DNA of 64,000 nucleotides from Symsagittifera roscoffensis (lineage: Eukaryota; Xenacoelomorpha; Acoela; Convolutidae), in contig NC_087068.1 in the NCBI RefSeq assembly GCF_963678635.1, positions 27,716,318-27,780,317 on the forward strand, in the 5' to 3' direction. Under the pieces are notes generated by a model, which saw only the letters and a list, made by a program, of their open reading frames with translations, ran no database searches and was not told where the DNA came from. Positions 26,401 to 41,329 of the stretch are shown in pieces (the first letter of the stretch is position 1; each line of letters begins with the position of its first letter). A program made the position numbers and the translations under genes.

Positions 26401-29400
26401 GCACTCCTTATAAATGAGTCGTACCTTATTGAAAAGTTATTATTCAAATTAAGTTGAGCTGTTTTATTTTTCTGTACTTGGCTAATTTGAGTTGAACAAC
26501 TTAGCGCAGCAGACAATTAACCATATTACTTAAGGAAACATCATAAGCGAGAAATCTGAAGAATCTCGGGATCTGATTCCAGTAACCAAATTCTAAAAAA
26601 TATTTCAATTAAAAATCACAATGAGTCACAAAAGTCATTCCGCTTCTCGCACATCAATCGTTTTAAGGACAATTAGAAAAGACAACGTATCATCTGAGAG
26701 GAGCATTCCTTATAAATGAGTCGTACCTTTTTGAAAAGATATTATTCAAAAAAATTTGAGCTGTTTTTATTTGCTGTAGATGGCTGATTTGAGTTGAACA
26801 AGTTAGCTCAGCAGACAATTAGCCATATTACTTCAGGAAACTTCATAAGCTAGGATTCTGCAGAATCTCGGGATCAAATTCCAGAAACCCAATTCTAAAA
26901 TAAGTATCAATGAAAAATCACAATGAGCCACTAAAGTAATCTCGCTTCTCGCACATCAATCGTTTTAGGGACGTTTGGGATAGACAACGTATCATCTGCC
27001 AAACGCACTCCTTATAAATGAGTCGTACCTGATCGAAAGTTATTATTCAAATAAAGTTAAGCTTTTTTATTTTTCTGTACATGGCTAATTTGAGTTGAAC
27101 AACTTAGCGCAGCAGACAATTAGCTATATTACTTTAGGAAACATCATAAGCGAGAATTCTGAAGAATCTCGGGATCAAATTCCAGAAACCAAATTCTAAA
27201 AAAAGTATCAATGAAAAATCACAATGAGCGACAAAAGTGATCTCGCTTCTCGCCCATCAATCCTTTTAAGGACGTTTGGAATCGACAACGTATCATCTGC
27301 CAAGCGCACTCCTTATAAATGTGTCGTACCCTATTGATAAGTTATTATTCAAATTAAGTTGAGCTGTTTTATTTTTCTGTACTTGGCTAATTTGAGTTGA
27401 ACAACTTAGCGCAGCAGACAATTAACCATATTACTTTAGGAAACATCATCAGCGAGAAATCTGAAGAATCTCGGGATCTGATTCCAGTAACCAAATTCTA
27501 AAAAATATTTCAATTAAAAATCACAATGAGTCACAAAAGTAATCCCGCTTCTCGCACATCAATCGTTTTAAGGACAATTAGAAAAGACAACGTATCATCT
27601 GAGAAGAGCACTTCTTATAAATGAGTCGTACCTTTTTGAAAAGATATTATTCAAAAAAATTTGAGCTGTTTTTATTTGCTGTAGATGGCTGATTTGAGTT
27701 GAACAAGTTAGCTCAGCAGACAATTAGCCATATTACTTCAGGAAACTTCATAAGCTAGGATTCTGCAGAATCTCGGGATCAAATTCCAGAAACCCAATTC
27801 TAAAATAAGTATCAATGAAAAATCACAATGAGCCACTAAAGTAATCTCGCTTCTCGCATATCAATCGTTTTAGGGACGTTTGGGATAGACAACGTATCAT
27901 CTGCCAAACACACTCCTTATAAATGAGTCGTACCTGATCGAAAGTTATTATTCAAATAAAGTTAAGCTGTTTTATTTTTCTGTACATGGCTAATTTGAGT
28001 TGAACAACTTAGCGCAGCAGACAATTAGCCATATTACTTAAGGAAACATCATAAGCGAGAATTCTGAAGAATCTCGGGATCAAATTCCAGAAACCAAATT
28101 CTAAAAAAGTATCAATGAAAAATCACAATGAGCGACAAAAGTGATCTCGCTTCTCGCCCATCAATCGTTTTAAGGACGTTTCGAATCGACAACGTATCAT
28201 CTGCCAAGCGCACTCCTTATAAATGAGTCGTACCTTATTAAAAAGTTATTATTCAAATTAAGTTGAGCTGTTTTATTTTTCTGTACTTGGCTTATTTGAG
28301 TTGAACAACTTAGCGCAGCAGACAATTAACCATATTACTTTAGGAAACATCATAAGCGAGAATTCTGAAGAGTCTCGGGATCAAATTCCAGAAACCAAAT
28401 TCTAAAAAAAAGTATCAATGAAAAATCACAATGAGCGACAAAAGTGATCTCGCTTCTCGCCCATCAATCGTTTAAGGACGTTTGGAATCGACAACGTATC
28501 ATCTGCCAAGCGCACTCCTTATAAATGAGTCGTCCCTTATTGAAAAGTTATTATTCAAATTAAGTTGAGCTGTTTTATTTTTCGGTACTTGGCTAATTTG
28601 AGTTGAACAACTTAGCGCAGCAGACAATTAGCCATATTACTTTAGGAAACATCATAAGCGAGAATTCTGAAGAATCTCGGGATCAAATTCCAGAAACCAA
28701 ATTCTAAAAAAAGTATCAATGAAAAATCACAATGAGCGACAAAAGTGATCTCGCTTCTCGCCCATCAATCGTTTTAAGGACGTTTGGAATCGACAACGTA
28801 TCATCTGCCAAGCGCACTCCTTTTTAAATGAGTCGTACCCTATTGAAAAGTTATTATTCAAATTAAGTTGAGCTGTTTTATTTTTCTGTACTTGGCTAAT
28901 TTGAGTTGAACAACTTAGCGCAGCAGACAATTAACCATATTACTTTAGGAAACATCATCAGCGCGAAATCTGAAGAATCTCGGGATCTGATTCCAGTAAC
29001 CAAATTCTAAAAAATATTTCAATTAAAAATCACAATGAGTCACAAAAGTCATCCCGCTTCTCGCACATCAATCGTTTTAAGGACAATTAGAAAAGACAAC
29101 GTATCATCTGAGAAGAGCACTTCTTATGAATGAGTCGTACCTTTTTGAAAAGATATTATTCAAAAAAATTTGAGCTGTTTTTATTTGCTGTAGATGACCG
29201 ATTTGAGTTGAACAAGTTAGCTCAGCAGACAATTAGCCATATTACTTCAGGAAACATCATAAGCTAGAATTCTGCAGAATCTCGGGATCAAATTCCAGAA
29301 ACCCAATTCTAAAATAAGTATCAATGAAAAATCACAATGAGCCACAAAAGTAATCTCGCTTCTCGCACATCAATCGCTTTAAGGACGTTTGGAATAGACA

Positions 29401-32400
29401 ACGTATCATCTGCTAAGCGCACTCCTTATAAATGAGTCGTACCTGATCGAAAGTTATTATTCAAATAAAGTTAAGCTGTTTTATTTTTCTGTACATGCCT
29501 AATTTGAGTTCAACAACTTAGCGCAGCAGACAATTAGCCATATTACTTTAGGAAACATCATAAGCGAGAATTCTGAAGAATCTCGGGATCAAATTCCAGA
29601 AACCAAATTCTAAAAAAGTATCAATGAGAAATCTCAATGAGCGACAAAAGTGATCTCGCTTCTCGCCCATCAATCGTTTTAAGGACAATTAGAAAAGACA
29701 ACGTATCATCTGAGAAGAGCACTTCTTATAAATGAGTCGTACCTTTTTGAAAAGATATTATTCAAAAAAATTTGAGCTGTTTTTATTTGCTGTAGATGAC
29801 CGATTTGAGTTGAACAAGTTAGCTCAGCAGACAATTAGCCATATTACTTCAGGAAACATCATAAGCTAGAATTCTGCAGAATCTCGGGATCAAATTCCAG
29901 AAACCCAATTCTAAAATAAGTATCAATGAAAAATCACAATGAGCCACAAAAGTAATCTCGCTTCTCGCACATCAATCGCTTTAAGGACGTTTGGAATAGA
30001 CAACGTATCATCTGCTAAGCGCACTCCTTATAAATGAGTCGTACCTGATCGAAAGTTATTATTCAAATAAAGTTAAGCTGTTTTATTTTTCTGTACATGC
30101 CTAATTTGAGTTCAACAACTTAGCGCAGCAGACAATTAACCATATTACTTTAGGAAACAGCATAAGCGAGAAATCTGAAGAATCTCGGGATCTGATTCCA
30201 GTAACCAAATTCTAAAAAATATTTCAATTAAAAATCACAATGAGTCACAAAAGTCATCCCGCTTCTCGCACATCAATCGTTTTAATGACAATTAGAAAAA
30301 ACAACGTATCATCTGAGAAGAACACTCCTTATAAATGAGTCGTACCTTTTTAAAAGATATTATTCAAAAAAATTTGAGCTGTTTTTATTTGCTGTAGATG
30401 GCTGATTTGAGTTGAACAAGTTAGCTCAGCAGACAATTAGCCATATTACTTCAGGAAACATCATAAGCTAGAATTCTGCAGAATCTCGGGATCAAATTCC
30501 AGAAACCCAATTCTAAAATAAGTATCAATGAAAAATCACAATGAGCCACAAAAGTAATCTCGCTTCTCGCACATCAATCGCTTTTAGGACGTTTGGAATA
30601 GACAACGTATCATCTGCTAAGCGCACTCCTTATAAATGAGTCGTACCTGATCGAAAGTTATCATTCAAATAAAGTTAAGCTGTTTTATTTTTCTGTACAT
30701 GCCTAATTTGAGTTCAACAACTTAGCGCAGCAGACAATTAGCCATATTACTTTAGGAAACATCATAAGCGAGAATTCTGAAGAATCTCGGGATCAAATTC
30801 CAGAAACCAAATTCTAAAAAAGTATCAATGAGAAATCTCAATGAGCGACAAAAGTGATCTCGCTTCTCGCCCATCAATCGTTTTAAGGACGTTTGGAATA
30901 GACAACTTATCATCTGCCAAGCGCACTCCTTATAAATGAGTCGTACCTCATTGAAAAGTTATTATTCAAATTAAGTTGAGCTGTTTTATTTTTCTGTACT
31001 TGGTTAATTTGAGTTGAACAACTTAGCGCAGCAGACAATTAACCATATTACTTTAGGAAACATCATAAGCGAGAAATCTGAAGAATCTCGGGATCAAATA
31101 CCAGAAACCAAATTCTAAAAAAAGTATCAAGAAAAATCTCAATTAGCGACAAAAATGATCTCGCTTCTCGCACATCAATCGTTTTAAGGACGTTTGGAAT
31201 AGACAACGTATCATCTGCCAAGCGCACTCCTTATAAATGAGTCGTACCTTATTGAAAAGTTATTATTCAAAATAAGTTGAGCTGTTTTATTTTTCTGTAC
31301 TTGGCTAATTTGAGTTGAACAACTTAACGCAGCAGACAATTAGCCATATTACTTTAGGAAACATCATAAGCGAGAATTCTGAAGAATCTCGGGATCAAAT
31401 TCCAGAAACCAAATTCTAAAAAAAGTATCAATGAAAAATCACAATGAGCGACAAAAGTGATCTCGCTTCTCGCACATCAATCGTTTTAAGGACAATTAGA
31501 AAAGACAACGTATCATCTGAGAAGAGCATTTCTTATAAATGAGTCGTACCTTTTTGAAAAGATTTTATTCAAAAAAATTTGAGCTGTTTTTATTTGCTGT
31601 AGATGGCTGATTTGAGTTGAACAAGTTAGCTCAGCAGACAATTAGCCATATTACTTCAGGAAACATCATAAGCTAGAATTCTGCAGAATCTCGGGATCAA
31701 ATTCCAGAAACCCAATTCTAAAAGTATCAATGAAAAATCACAATGAGCCACAAAAGTAATCTCGCTTCTCGCACATCAATCGTTTTAAGGACGTTTGGAA
31801 TAGACAACGTATCATCTGCCAAGCGCACTCCTTATAAATGAGTCGTACTTGATTGAAAGTTATTATTCAAATAAAGTTAAGCTGTTTTATTTTTCTGTAC
31901 ATGGCTAATTTGAGTTGAACAACTTAGAGCAGCAGAAAATTAGCCATATTACTTTAGGAAACATCATAAGCGAGAAATCTGGAGAATCTCGGGATCTGAT
32001 TCCAGTAACCAAATTCTAAAAAATATTTCAATTAAAAATCACAATGAGTCACAAAAGTCATCCCGCATCTCGCACATCAATCGTTTTAAGGACAATTAGA
32101 AAAGACAACGTATCATCTGAGAAGAGCATTCCTTATAAATGAGTCGTACCTTTTTGAAAAGATATTATTCAAAAAAATTTGAGCTGTTTTTATTTTCTGT
32201 AGATGGCTGATTTGAGTTGAACAAGTTAGCTCAGCAGACAATTAGCCATATTACTTCAGGAAACTTCATAAGCTAGAATTCTGCAGAACCTCGGGATCAA
32301 ATTCCAGAAACCAAATTCTAAAAAAAGTATCAATGAAAAATCACAATGAGCGACAAAAGTGATCTCGCTTCTCGCCCATCAATCGTTTTAAGGACGTTTG

Positions 32401-34299
32401 GAATCGACAACGTATCATCTGCCAAGCGCACTCCTTATAAATGAGTCGTCCCTTCTTGAAAAGTTATTATTCGAATTAAGTTGAGCTGTTTTATTTTTCT
32501 GTACTTGGCTAATTTGAGTTGAACAACTTAGCGCAGCAGACAAATAGCCATATTACTTTAGGAAACATCATAAGCGAGAATTCTGAAGAATCTCGGGATC
32601 AAATTCCAGAAACCAAATTCTAAAAAAAGTATCAATGAAAAATCACAATGAGCGACAAAAGTGATCTCGCTTCTCGCCCATCAATCGTTTTAAGGACGTT
32701 TGGAATCGACAACGTATCATCTGCCAAGCGCACTCCTTTTAAATGAGTCGTACCCTATTGAAAAGTTATTATTCAAATTAAGTTGAGCTGTTTTATTTTT
32801 CTGTACTTGGCTAATTTGAGTTGAACAACTTAGCGCAGCAGACAATTAACCATATTATTTTAGGAAACATCATAAGCGAGAAATCTGAAGAATCTCGGGA
32901 TCTGATTCCAGTAACCAAATTCTAAAAAATATTTCAATTAAAAATCACAATGAGTCACAAAAGTCATCCCGCTTCTCGCACATCAATCGTTTTAAGGACA
33001 ATTAGAAAAGACAACGTATCATCTGAGAAGAGCAATCCTTATTAATGAGTCGTACCTTTTTGAAAAGATATTATTCAAAAAAATTTGAGCTGTTTTTATT
33101 TGCTGTAGATGGCTGATTTGAGTTGAACAAGTTAGCTCAGCAGACAATTAGCCATATTACTTCGGGAAACTTCATAAGCTAGAATTCTGCAGAATCTCGG
33201 GATCAAATTCCAGAAACCAAATTCTAAAAAAAGTATCAATGAAAAATCACAATGAGCGACAAAAGTGATCTCGCTTCTCGCCCATCAATCGTTTTAAGGA
33301 CGTTTGGAATCGACAACGTATCATCTGCCAAGCGCACTCCTTATAAATGAGTCGTACCTTATTGAAAAGTTATTATTCAAATTAAGTTGAGCTGTTTTAT
33401 TTTTCTGTACTTGGCTAATTTGAGTTGAACAACTTAGCGCAGCAGACAATTAACCATATTACTTTAGGAAACATCATAAGCGAGAAATCTGAAGAATCTC
33501 GGGATCTGATTCCAGTAACCAAATTCTAAAAAATATTTCAATTAAAAATCACAATGAGTCACAAAAGTCATCCCGCTTCTCGCACATCAATCGTTTTAAG
33601 GACAATTAGAAAAGACAACGTATCATCTGAGAAGAGCACTCCTTATAAATGAGTCGTACCTTTTTGAAAAGATATTATTCAAAAAAATTTGAGCTGTTTT
33701 TATTTGCTGTAGATGGCTGATTTGAGTTGAACAAGTTAGCTCAGCAGACAATTAGCCATATTACTTCAGGAAACATCATAAGCTAGAATTCTGCAGAATC
33801 TCGGGATCAAATTCCAGAAACCCAATTCTAAAATAAGTATCAATGAAAAATCACAATGAGCCACAAAAGTAATCTCGCTTCTCGCACATCAATCGTTTTA
33901 AGGACGTTTGGAATAGACAACGTATGATCTGCCAAGCGCACTCCTTATAAATTAGTCGTACCTGATCGAAAGTTATTATTCAAATAAAGTTAAGCTGTTT
34001 TATTTTTCTGTACATGGCTAATTTGAGTTGAACAACTTATCGCAGCAGACAATTAGCCATATTACTTTAGGAAACATCATAAGCGACAATTCTGAAGAAT
34101 CTCGGGATCAAATTCCAGAAACCAAATTCTAAAAAAAATATCAATGAAAAATCACAATGAGCGACAAAAGTGATCTCGCTTCTCGCCCATCAATCGTTTT
34201 AAGGACGTTTGGAATCGACAACCTATCATCTGCCAAGCGCACTCCTTATAAATGAGTCGTACCTTATTGAAAAGTTATTATTCAAATTAAGTTGAGCTG

Positions 34300-36310
34300 T
34301 TTTATTTTTCTGTACTTGGGTAATTTGAGTTGAACAACTTAGCGCAGCAGACAATTGACCATATCACTTTAGGAAACATCATAAGCGAGAAATCTGAAGA
34401 ATCTCGGGATCTGATTCCAGTAATCAAATTCTAAAAAATATTTCAATTAAAAATCACAATGAGTCACAAAAGTCATCCAGCTTCTCGCCCATCAATCGTT
34501 TTAAGGATGTTTGGAATCGACAACGTATCATCTGCCAAGCGCACTCCTTATAAATGAGTCGTACCTTATTGAAAAGTTATTATTCAAATTAAGTTGAGCT
34601 GTTTTATTTTTCTGTACTTGGCTAATTTGAGTTGAACAACTTAGCGCAGCAGACAATTGGCCATATCACTTTAGGAAACATCATAAGCGAGAAATCTGAA
34701 GAATCTCGGGATCTGATTCCAGTAATCAAATTCTAAAAAATATTTCAATTAAAAATCACAATGAGTCACAAAAGTCATCCAGCTTCTCGCCCATCAATCG
34801 TTTTAAGGATGTTTGGAATCGACAACGTATCATCTGCCAAGCGCACTCCTTATAAATGAGTCGTACCTTATTGAAAAGTTATTATTCAAATTAAGTTAAG
34901 CTGTTTTATTTTTCTGTACATGGCTAATTTGAGTTGAACAACTTATCGCAGCAGACAATTAGCCATATTACTTTAGGAAACATCATAAAGCGAGAATTCT
35001 GAAGAATCTCGGGATCAAATTCCAGAAACCAAATTCTAAAAAAAGAATCAATGAAAAATCACAATGAGCGACAAAAGTGATCTCGCTTCTCGCTCATCAA
35101 TCGTTTTAAGGACGTTTGGAATCGACAATGTATCATCTGCCAAGCACACTCCTTATAAATGAGTCGTACCTTATTGAAAAGTTATTATTCAAATTAAGTT
35201 GAGCTGTTTTATTTTTCTGTACTTGGCTAATTTGAGTTGAACAACTTAGCGCAGCAGACAATTGACCATATCACTTTGGGAAACATCATAAGCGAGAAAT
35301 CTGAAGAATCTCGGGATCTGATTCCAGTAATCAAATTCTAAAAAATATTTCAATTAAAAATCACAATGAGTCACAAAAGTCATCCAGCTTCTCGCCCATC
35401 AATCGTTTTAAGGACGTTTGGAATCGACAACGTATCATCTGCCAAGCGCACTCCTTATAAATGAGTCGTACCTTATTGAAAAGTTATTATTCAAATTAAG
35501 TTGAGCTGTTTTATTTTTCTGTACTTGCCTAATTTGAGTTGAACAACTTAGCGCAGCAGACAATTGACCATATCACTTTAGGAAACATCATAAGCGAGAA
35601 ATCTGAAGAATCTCGGGATCTGATTCCAGTAATCAAATTCTAAAAAATATTTCAATTAAAAATCACAATGAGTCACAAAAGTCATCCAGCTTCTCGCCCA
35701 TCAATCGTTTTAAGGACGTTTGGAATCGACAACGTATCATCTGCGAAGCGCACTCCTTATAAATGAGTCGTACCTTATTGAAAAGTTATTATTCAAATTA
35801 AGTTAAGCTGTTTTATTTTTCTGTACATGGCTAATTTGAGTTGATTAACTTAGCGCAGCAGACAATTAGCCATATTACTTTAGGAAACATCATAAGCGAG
35901 AATTCTGAAGAATCTCGGGATCAAATTCCAGAAACCAAATTCTAAAAAAAGTATCAATGAAAAATCACAATGAGCGACAAAAGTGATCTCGCTTCTCGCC
36001 CATCAATCGTTTTAAGGACGTTTGGAATCGACAACGTATCATCTGCCAAGCGCACTCCTTATAAATGAGTCGTACCTTATTGAAAAGTTATTATTCAAAT
36101 TAAGTTGAGCTGTTTTATTTTTCTGTACTTGGCTAATTTGAGTTGAACAACTTAGCGCAGCAGACAATTGACCATATCACTTTAGGAAACATCATAAGCG
36201 AGAAATCTGAAGAATCTCGTGATCTGATTCCAGTAATCAAATTCTAAAAAATATTTCAATTAAAAATCACAATGAGTCACAAAAGTCATCCAGCTTCTCG
36301 CCCATCAATC
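34300..36310 (+). repeat. Locally homogenised satellite block
   Basis: Private variants CAGTAATCAAATTC, GACCATATCACTTTAGG and GTCATCCAGCTTCTCGCCC recur here at about 34421, 34723, 35325, 35627 and 36231, that is, at one- and two-monomer spacing. In this block the usual long run of CATCTGAGAAGAGC monomers is missing for 11 monomers (33621 to 36951). A small founder unit has been amplified locally. Confidence 0.7.
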
Positions 36311-39300
36311 GTTTTAAGGACGTTTGGAATCGACAACGTATCATCTGCCAAGCGCACTCCTTATAAATGAGTCGTACCTTATTGAAAAGTTATTATTCAA
36401 ATTAAGTTAAGCTGTTTTATTTTTCTGTACATGGCTAATTTGAGTTGAACAACTTAGCGCAGCAGACAATTAGCCATATTACTTTAGGAAACATCATAAG
36501 CGAGAATTCTGAAGAATCTCGGGATCAAATTCCAGAAACCAAGTTCTAAAAAAAGTATCAATGAAAAATCACAATGAGCGACAAAAGTGATCTCGCTTCT
36601 CGCCCATCAATCGTTTTAAGGACGTTTGGAATCGACAACGTATCATCTGCCAAGCGCACTCCTTATAAATGAGTCGTACCTTATTGAAAAGTTATTATTC
36701 AAATTAAGTTGAGCTGTTTTATTTTTCTGTACTTGGCTAATTTGAGTTGAACAACTTAGCGCAGCAGACAATTAACCATATTACTTTAGGAAACAGCATA
36801 AGCGAGAAATCTGAAGAATCTCGGGATCTGATTCCAGTAACCAAATTCTAAAAAATATTTCAATTAAAAATCACAATGAGTCACAAAAGTCATCCCGCTT
36901 CTCGCACATCAATCGTTTTAAGGACAATTAGAAAAGACAACGTATCATCTGAGAAGAACACTCCTTATAAATGAGTCGTACCTTTTTAAAAGATATTATT
37001 CAAAAAAATTTGAGCTGATTTTATTTGCTTTAGATGGCTGATTTGAGTTGAACAAGTTAGCTCAGCAGACAATTAGCCATATTACTTCAGGAAACATCAT
37101 AAGCTAGAATTCTGCAGAATCTCGGGATCAAATTCCAGAAACCCAATTCTAAAATAAGTATCAATGAAAAATCACAATGAGCCACAAAAGTAATCTCGCT
37201 TCTCGCACATCAATCGTTTTAAGGACGTTTGGAATCGACAACGTATCATCTGCCAAGCGCACTCCTTGTAAATGAGTCGTACCTTATTGAAAAGTTATTA
37301 TTCAAATTAAGTTGAGCTGTTTTATTTTTCTGTAATTGGCTAATTTGAGTTGAACAACTTAGCGCAGCAGACAATTAACCATATTACTTTAGGAAACAGC
37401 ATAAGCGAGAAATCTGAAGAATCTCGGAATCTGCTTCCAGTTACCAAATTCTAAAAAATATTTCAATTAAAAATCACAATGAGTCACAAAAGTCATCCCG
37501 CTTCTCGCACATCAATCGTTTTAAGGACAATTAGAAAAGACAACGTATCATCTGAGAAGAGCACTCCTTATAAATGAGTCGTACCTTTTTAAAAGATATT
37601 ATTCAAAAAAATTTGAGCTGTTTTTATTTGCTGTAGATGGCTGATTTGAGTTGAACAAGTTAGCTCAGCAGACAATTAGCCATATTACTTCAGAAAACAT
37701 CATAAGCTAGAATTCTGCAGAATCTCGGGATCAAATTCCAGAAACCCAATTCTAAAATAAGTATCAATGAAAAATCACAATGAGCCACAAAAATAATCTC
37801 GCTTCTCGCACATCAATCGTTTTAAGGACGTTTGGAATAGACAACGTATCATCTGCCAAGCGCACTCCTTATAAATGAGTCGTGCCTGATCGAAAGTTAT
37901 TATTCAAATAAAGTTAAGCTGTTTTATTTTCCTGTACCTGGCTAATTTGAGTTGAACAACTTATCGCAGCAGACAATTAGCCATATTACTTTAGGAAACA
38001 TCATAAGCGAGAATTCTGAAGAATCTCGGGATCAAATCCAGAAACCAAATTCTAAAAAAGTATCAATGAAAAATCACAATGATCGACAAAAGTGATCTCG
38101 CTTCTCGCCCATCAATCGTTTTAAGGACGTTTGGAATCGACAACGTATCATCTGCCAAGCGCACTCCTTATAAATGAGTCGTACCTTATTGAAAAGTTAT
38201 TATTCAAATTAAGTTGAGCTGTTTTATTTTTCTGTACTTGGCTAATTTGAGTTGAACAACTTAGCGCAGCAGACAATTAACCATATCACTTTAGGAAACA
38301 TCATAAGCGAGAAATCTGAAGAATCTCGGGATCTGATTCCAGTCACCAAATTCTAAAAAATATTTCAATTAAAAATCACAATGAGTCACAAAAGTCATCC
38401 AGCTTCTCGCACATCAATCGTTTTAAGGACGTTTGGAATAGACAACATATCATCTGCCAAGCGCACTCCTTATAAATGAGTCGTACTCGATTGAAAGTTA
38501 TTATTCAAATAAAGTTAAGCTGTTTTATTTTTCTGTACATGGCTAATTTGAGTTGAACAACTTAGCGCAGCAGACAATTAGCCATATTACTTTAGGAAAC
38601 ATCATAAGCGAGAATTCTGAAGAATCTCGGGATCAAATTCCAGACACCAAATTCTAAAAAAGTATCAATGAAAAATCACAATGAGCGACAAAAGTGATCT
38701 CGCTTCTCGCCCATCAACCGTTTTAAGGACGTTTGGAATCGACAACGTATCATCTGCCAAGCGCACTCCTTATAAATAAGTCGTACCTTATTGAAAAGTT
38801 ATTATTCAAATTAAGTTGAGCTTTTTATTTTTCTGTACTTGGCTAATTTGAGTTGAACAACTTAGCGCAGCAGACAATTAACCATATTACTTTAGGACAC
38901 ATCATAAGCGAGAAATCTGAAGAATCTCGGGATCTGATTCCAGTAACCAAATTCTAAAAAATATTTCAATTAAAAATCACAATGAGTCACAAAAGTCATC
39001 CCGCTTCTCGCACATCAATTGTTTTAAAGACAATTAGAAAAGACAACGTATCATCTGAGAAGAGCACTCCTTATAAATGAGTCGTACCTTTTTGAAAAGA
39101 TATTATTCAAAAAAATTTGAGCTGTTTTTATTTGCTGTAGATGGCTGATTTGAGTTGAACAAGTTAGCTCAGCAGAAAATTAGCCATATTACTTCAGGAA
39201 ACATCATAAGCTAGAACTCTGAAGAATCTTGGGATCAAATTCCAGCAACCAAATTCTAAAAAAAGTATCAATGAAAAATCACAATGAGCGACAAAAGTGA

Positions 39301-41329
39301 TCTCGCTTCTCGTCCATCAATCGTTTTAAGGACGTTTGGAATCGACAACGTATCATCTGCCAAGCGCACTCCTTATAAATGAGTCGTACCTTATTGAAAA
39401 GTTATTATTCAAATTAAGTTGAGCTGTTTTATTTTTCTGTACTTGGCTAATTTGATTGGAACAACTTAGCGCAGCAGACAATTAACCATATTACTTTAGG
39501 AAACCTCATAAGCGAGAAATCTGAAGAATCTCGGGATCTGATTCCAGTAACCAAATTCTAAAAAATATTTCAATTAAAAATCACAATGAGTCACAAAAGT
39601 CATCCCGCTTCTCGCACATCAATTGTTTTAAAGACAATTAGAAAAGACAACGTATCATCTGAGAAGAGCACTCCTTATAAATGAGTCGTACCTTTTTGAA
39701 AAGATATTATTCAAAAAAATTTGAGCTGTTTTTATTTGCTGCAGATGGCTGATTTGAGTTGAACAAGTTAGCTCAGCAGACAATTAGCCATTTTACTTCA
39801 GGAAACATCATAAGCTAGAATTCTGCAGAATCTCGGGATCAAATTACAGAAACCCAATTCTAAAATAAGTATCAATGAAAAATCACAATGAGCCACAAAA
39901 ATAATCTCGCTTCTCGCACATCAATCGTTTTAAGGACGTTTGGAATAGACAACGTATCATCTGCCAAGCGCACTCCTTATAAATGAGTCGTACCTGATCG
40001 AAAGTTATTATTCAAATAAAGTTAAGCTGTTTTATTTTTCTGTACATGGCTAATTTGAGTTGAACAACTTATCGCAGCAGACAATTAGCCATATTACTTT
40101 AGGAAATATCATAAGCGAGAATTCTGAAGAATCTCGGGATCAAATTCCAGAAACCAAATTCTAAAAAAAGTATCAATGAAAAATCACAATGATCGACAAA
40201 AGTGATCTCGCTTCTCGCCCATCAATCGTTTTAAGGACGTTTGAAATCGACAACGTATCATCTGCCAAGCGCACTCCTTATAAATGAGTCGTACCTTATT
40301 GAAAAGTTGTTATTCAAATTAAGTTGAGCTGTTTTATTTTTCTGTACTTGGCTAATTTGAGTTGAACAACTTAGCGCAGCAGACAATTAACCATATCACT
40401 TTAGGAAACATCATAAGCGAGAAATCTGAAGAATCTCGGGATCTGATTCCAGTAACCAAATTCTAAAAAATATTTCAATTAAAAATCACAATGAGTCACA
40501 AAAGTCATCCCGCTTCTCGCACATCAATCGTTTTAAGGACAATTAGAAAAGACAACGTATCATCTGAGAAGAGCACTCCTTATAAATGAGTCGTGCCTTT
40601 TTGAAAAGATATTATTCAAAAAAATTTGAGCTGTTTTTATTTGCTGTAGATGGCTGATTTGAGTTGAACAAGTTAGCTCAGCAGACAATTAGCCATATTA
40701 CTTTAGGAAACATCATAAGCTAGAATTCTGAAGAATCTTGGGATCAAATTCCAGAAACCAAATTCTAAAAATAGTATCAATGAAAAATCACAATGAGCGA
40801 CAAAAGTGATCTCGCTTCTCGTCCATCAATCGTTTTAAGGACGTTTGGAATCGATAACGTATCATCTGCCAAGCGCACTCCTTATAAATGAGTCGTACCT
40901 TATTGAGAAGTTATTATTCAAATTAAGTTGAGCTGTTTTATTTTTCTGTACTTGGCTAATTTGAGTTGAACAACTTAGCGCAGCAGACAATTAACCATAT
41001 TACTTTAGGAAACCTCATAAGCGAGAAATCTGAAGAATCTCGGGATCTGATTCCATTAACCAAATTCTAAAAAATATTTCAATTAAAAATCACAATGAGT
41101 CACAAAAGTCATCCCGCTTCTCGCACATCAATCGTTTTTAGGACAATTAGAAAAGACAACGTATCATCTGAGAAGAGCACTCCTTATAAATGAGTCGTAC
41201 CTTTTTGAAAAGATATTATTCAAATAAATTTGAGCTGTTTTTATTTGCTGTAGATGGCTGATTTGAGTTGAACAAGTTAGCTCAGCAGACAATTAGCCAT
41301 ATTACTTAAGGAAACATCATAAGCTAGAA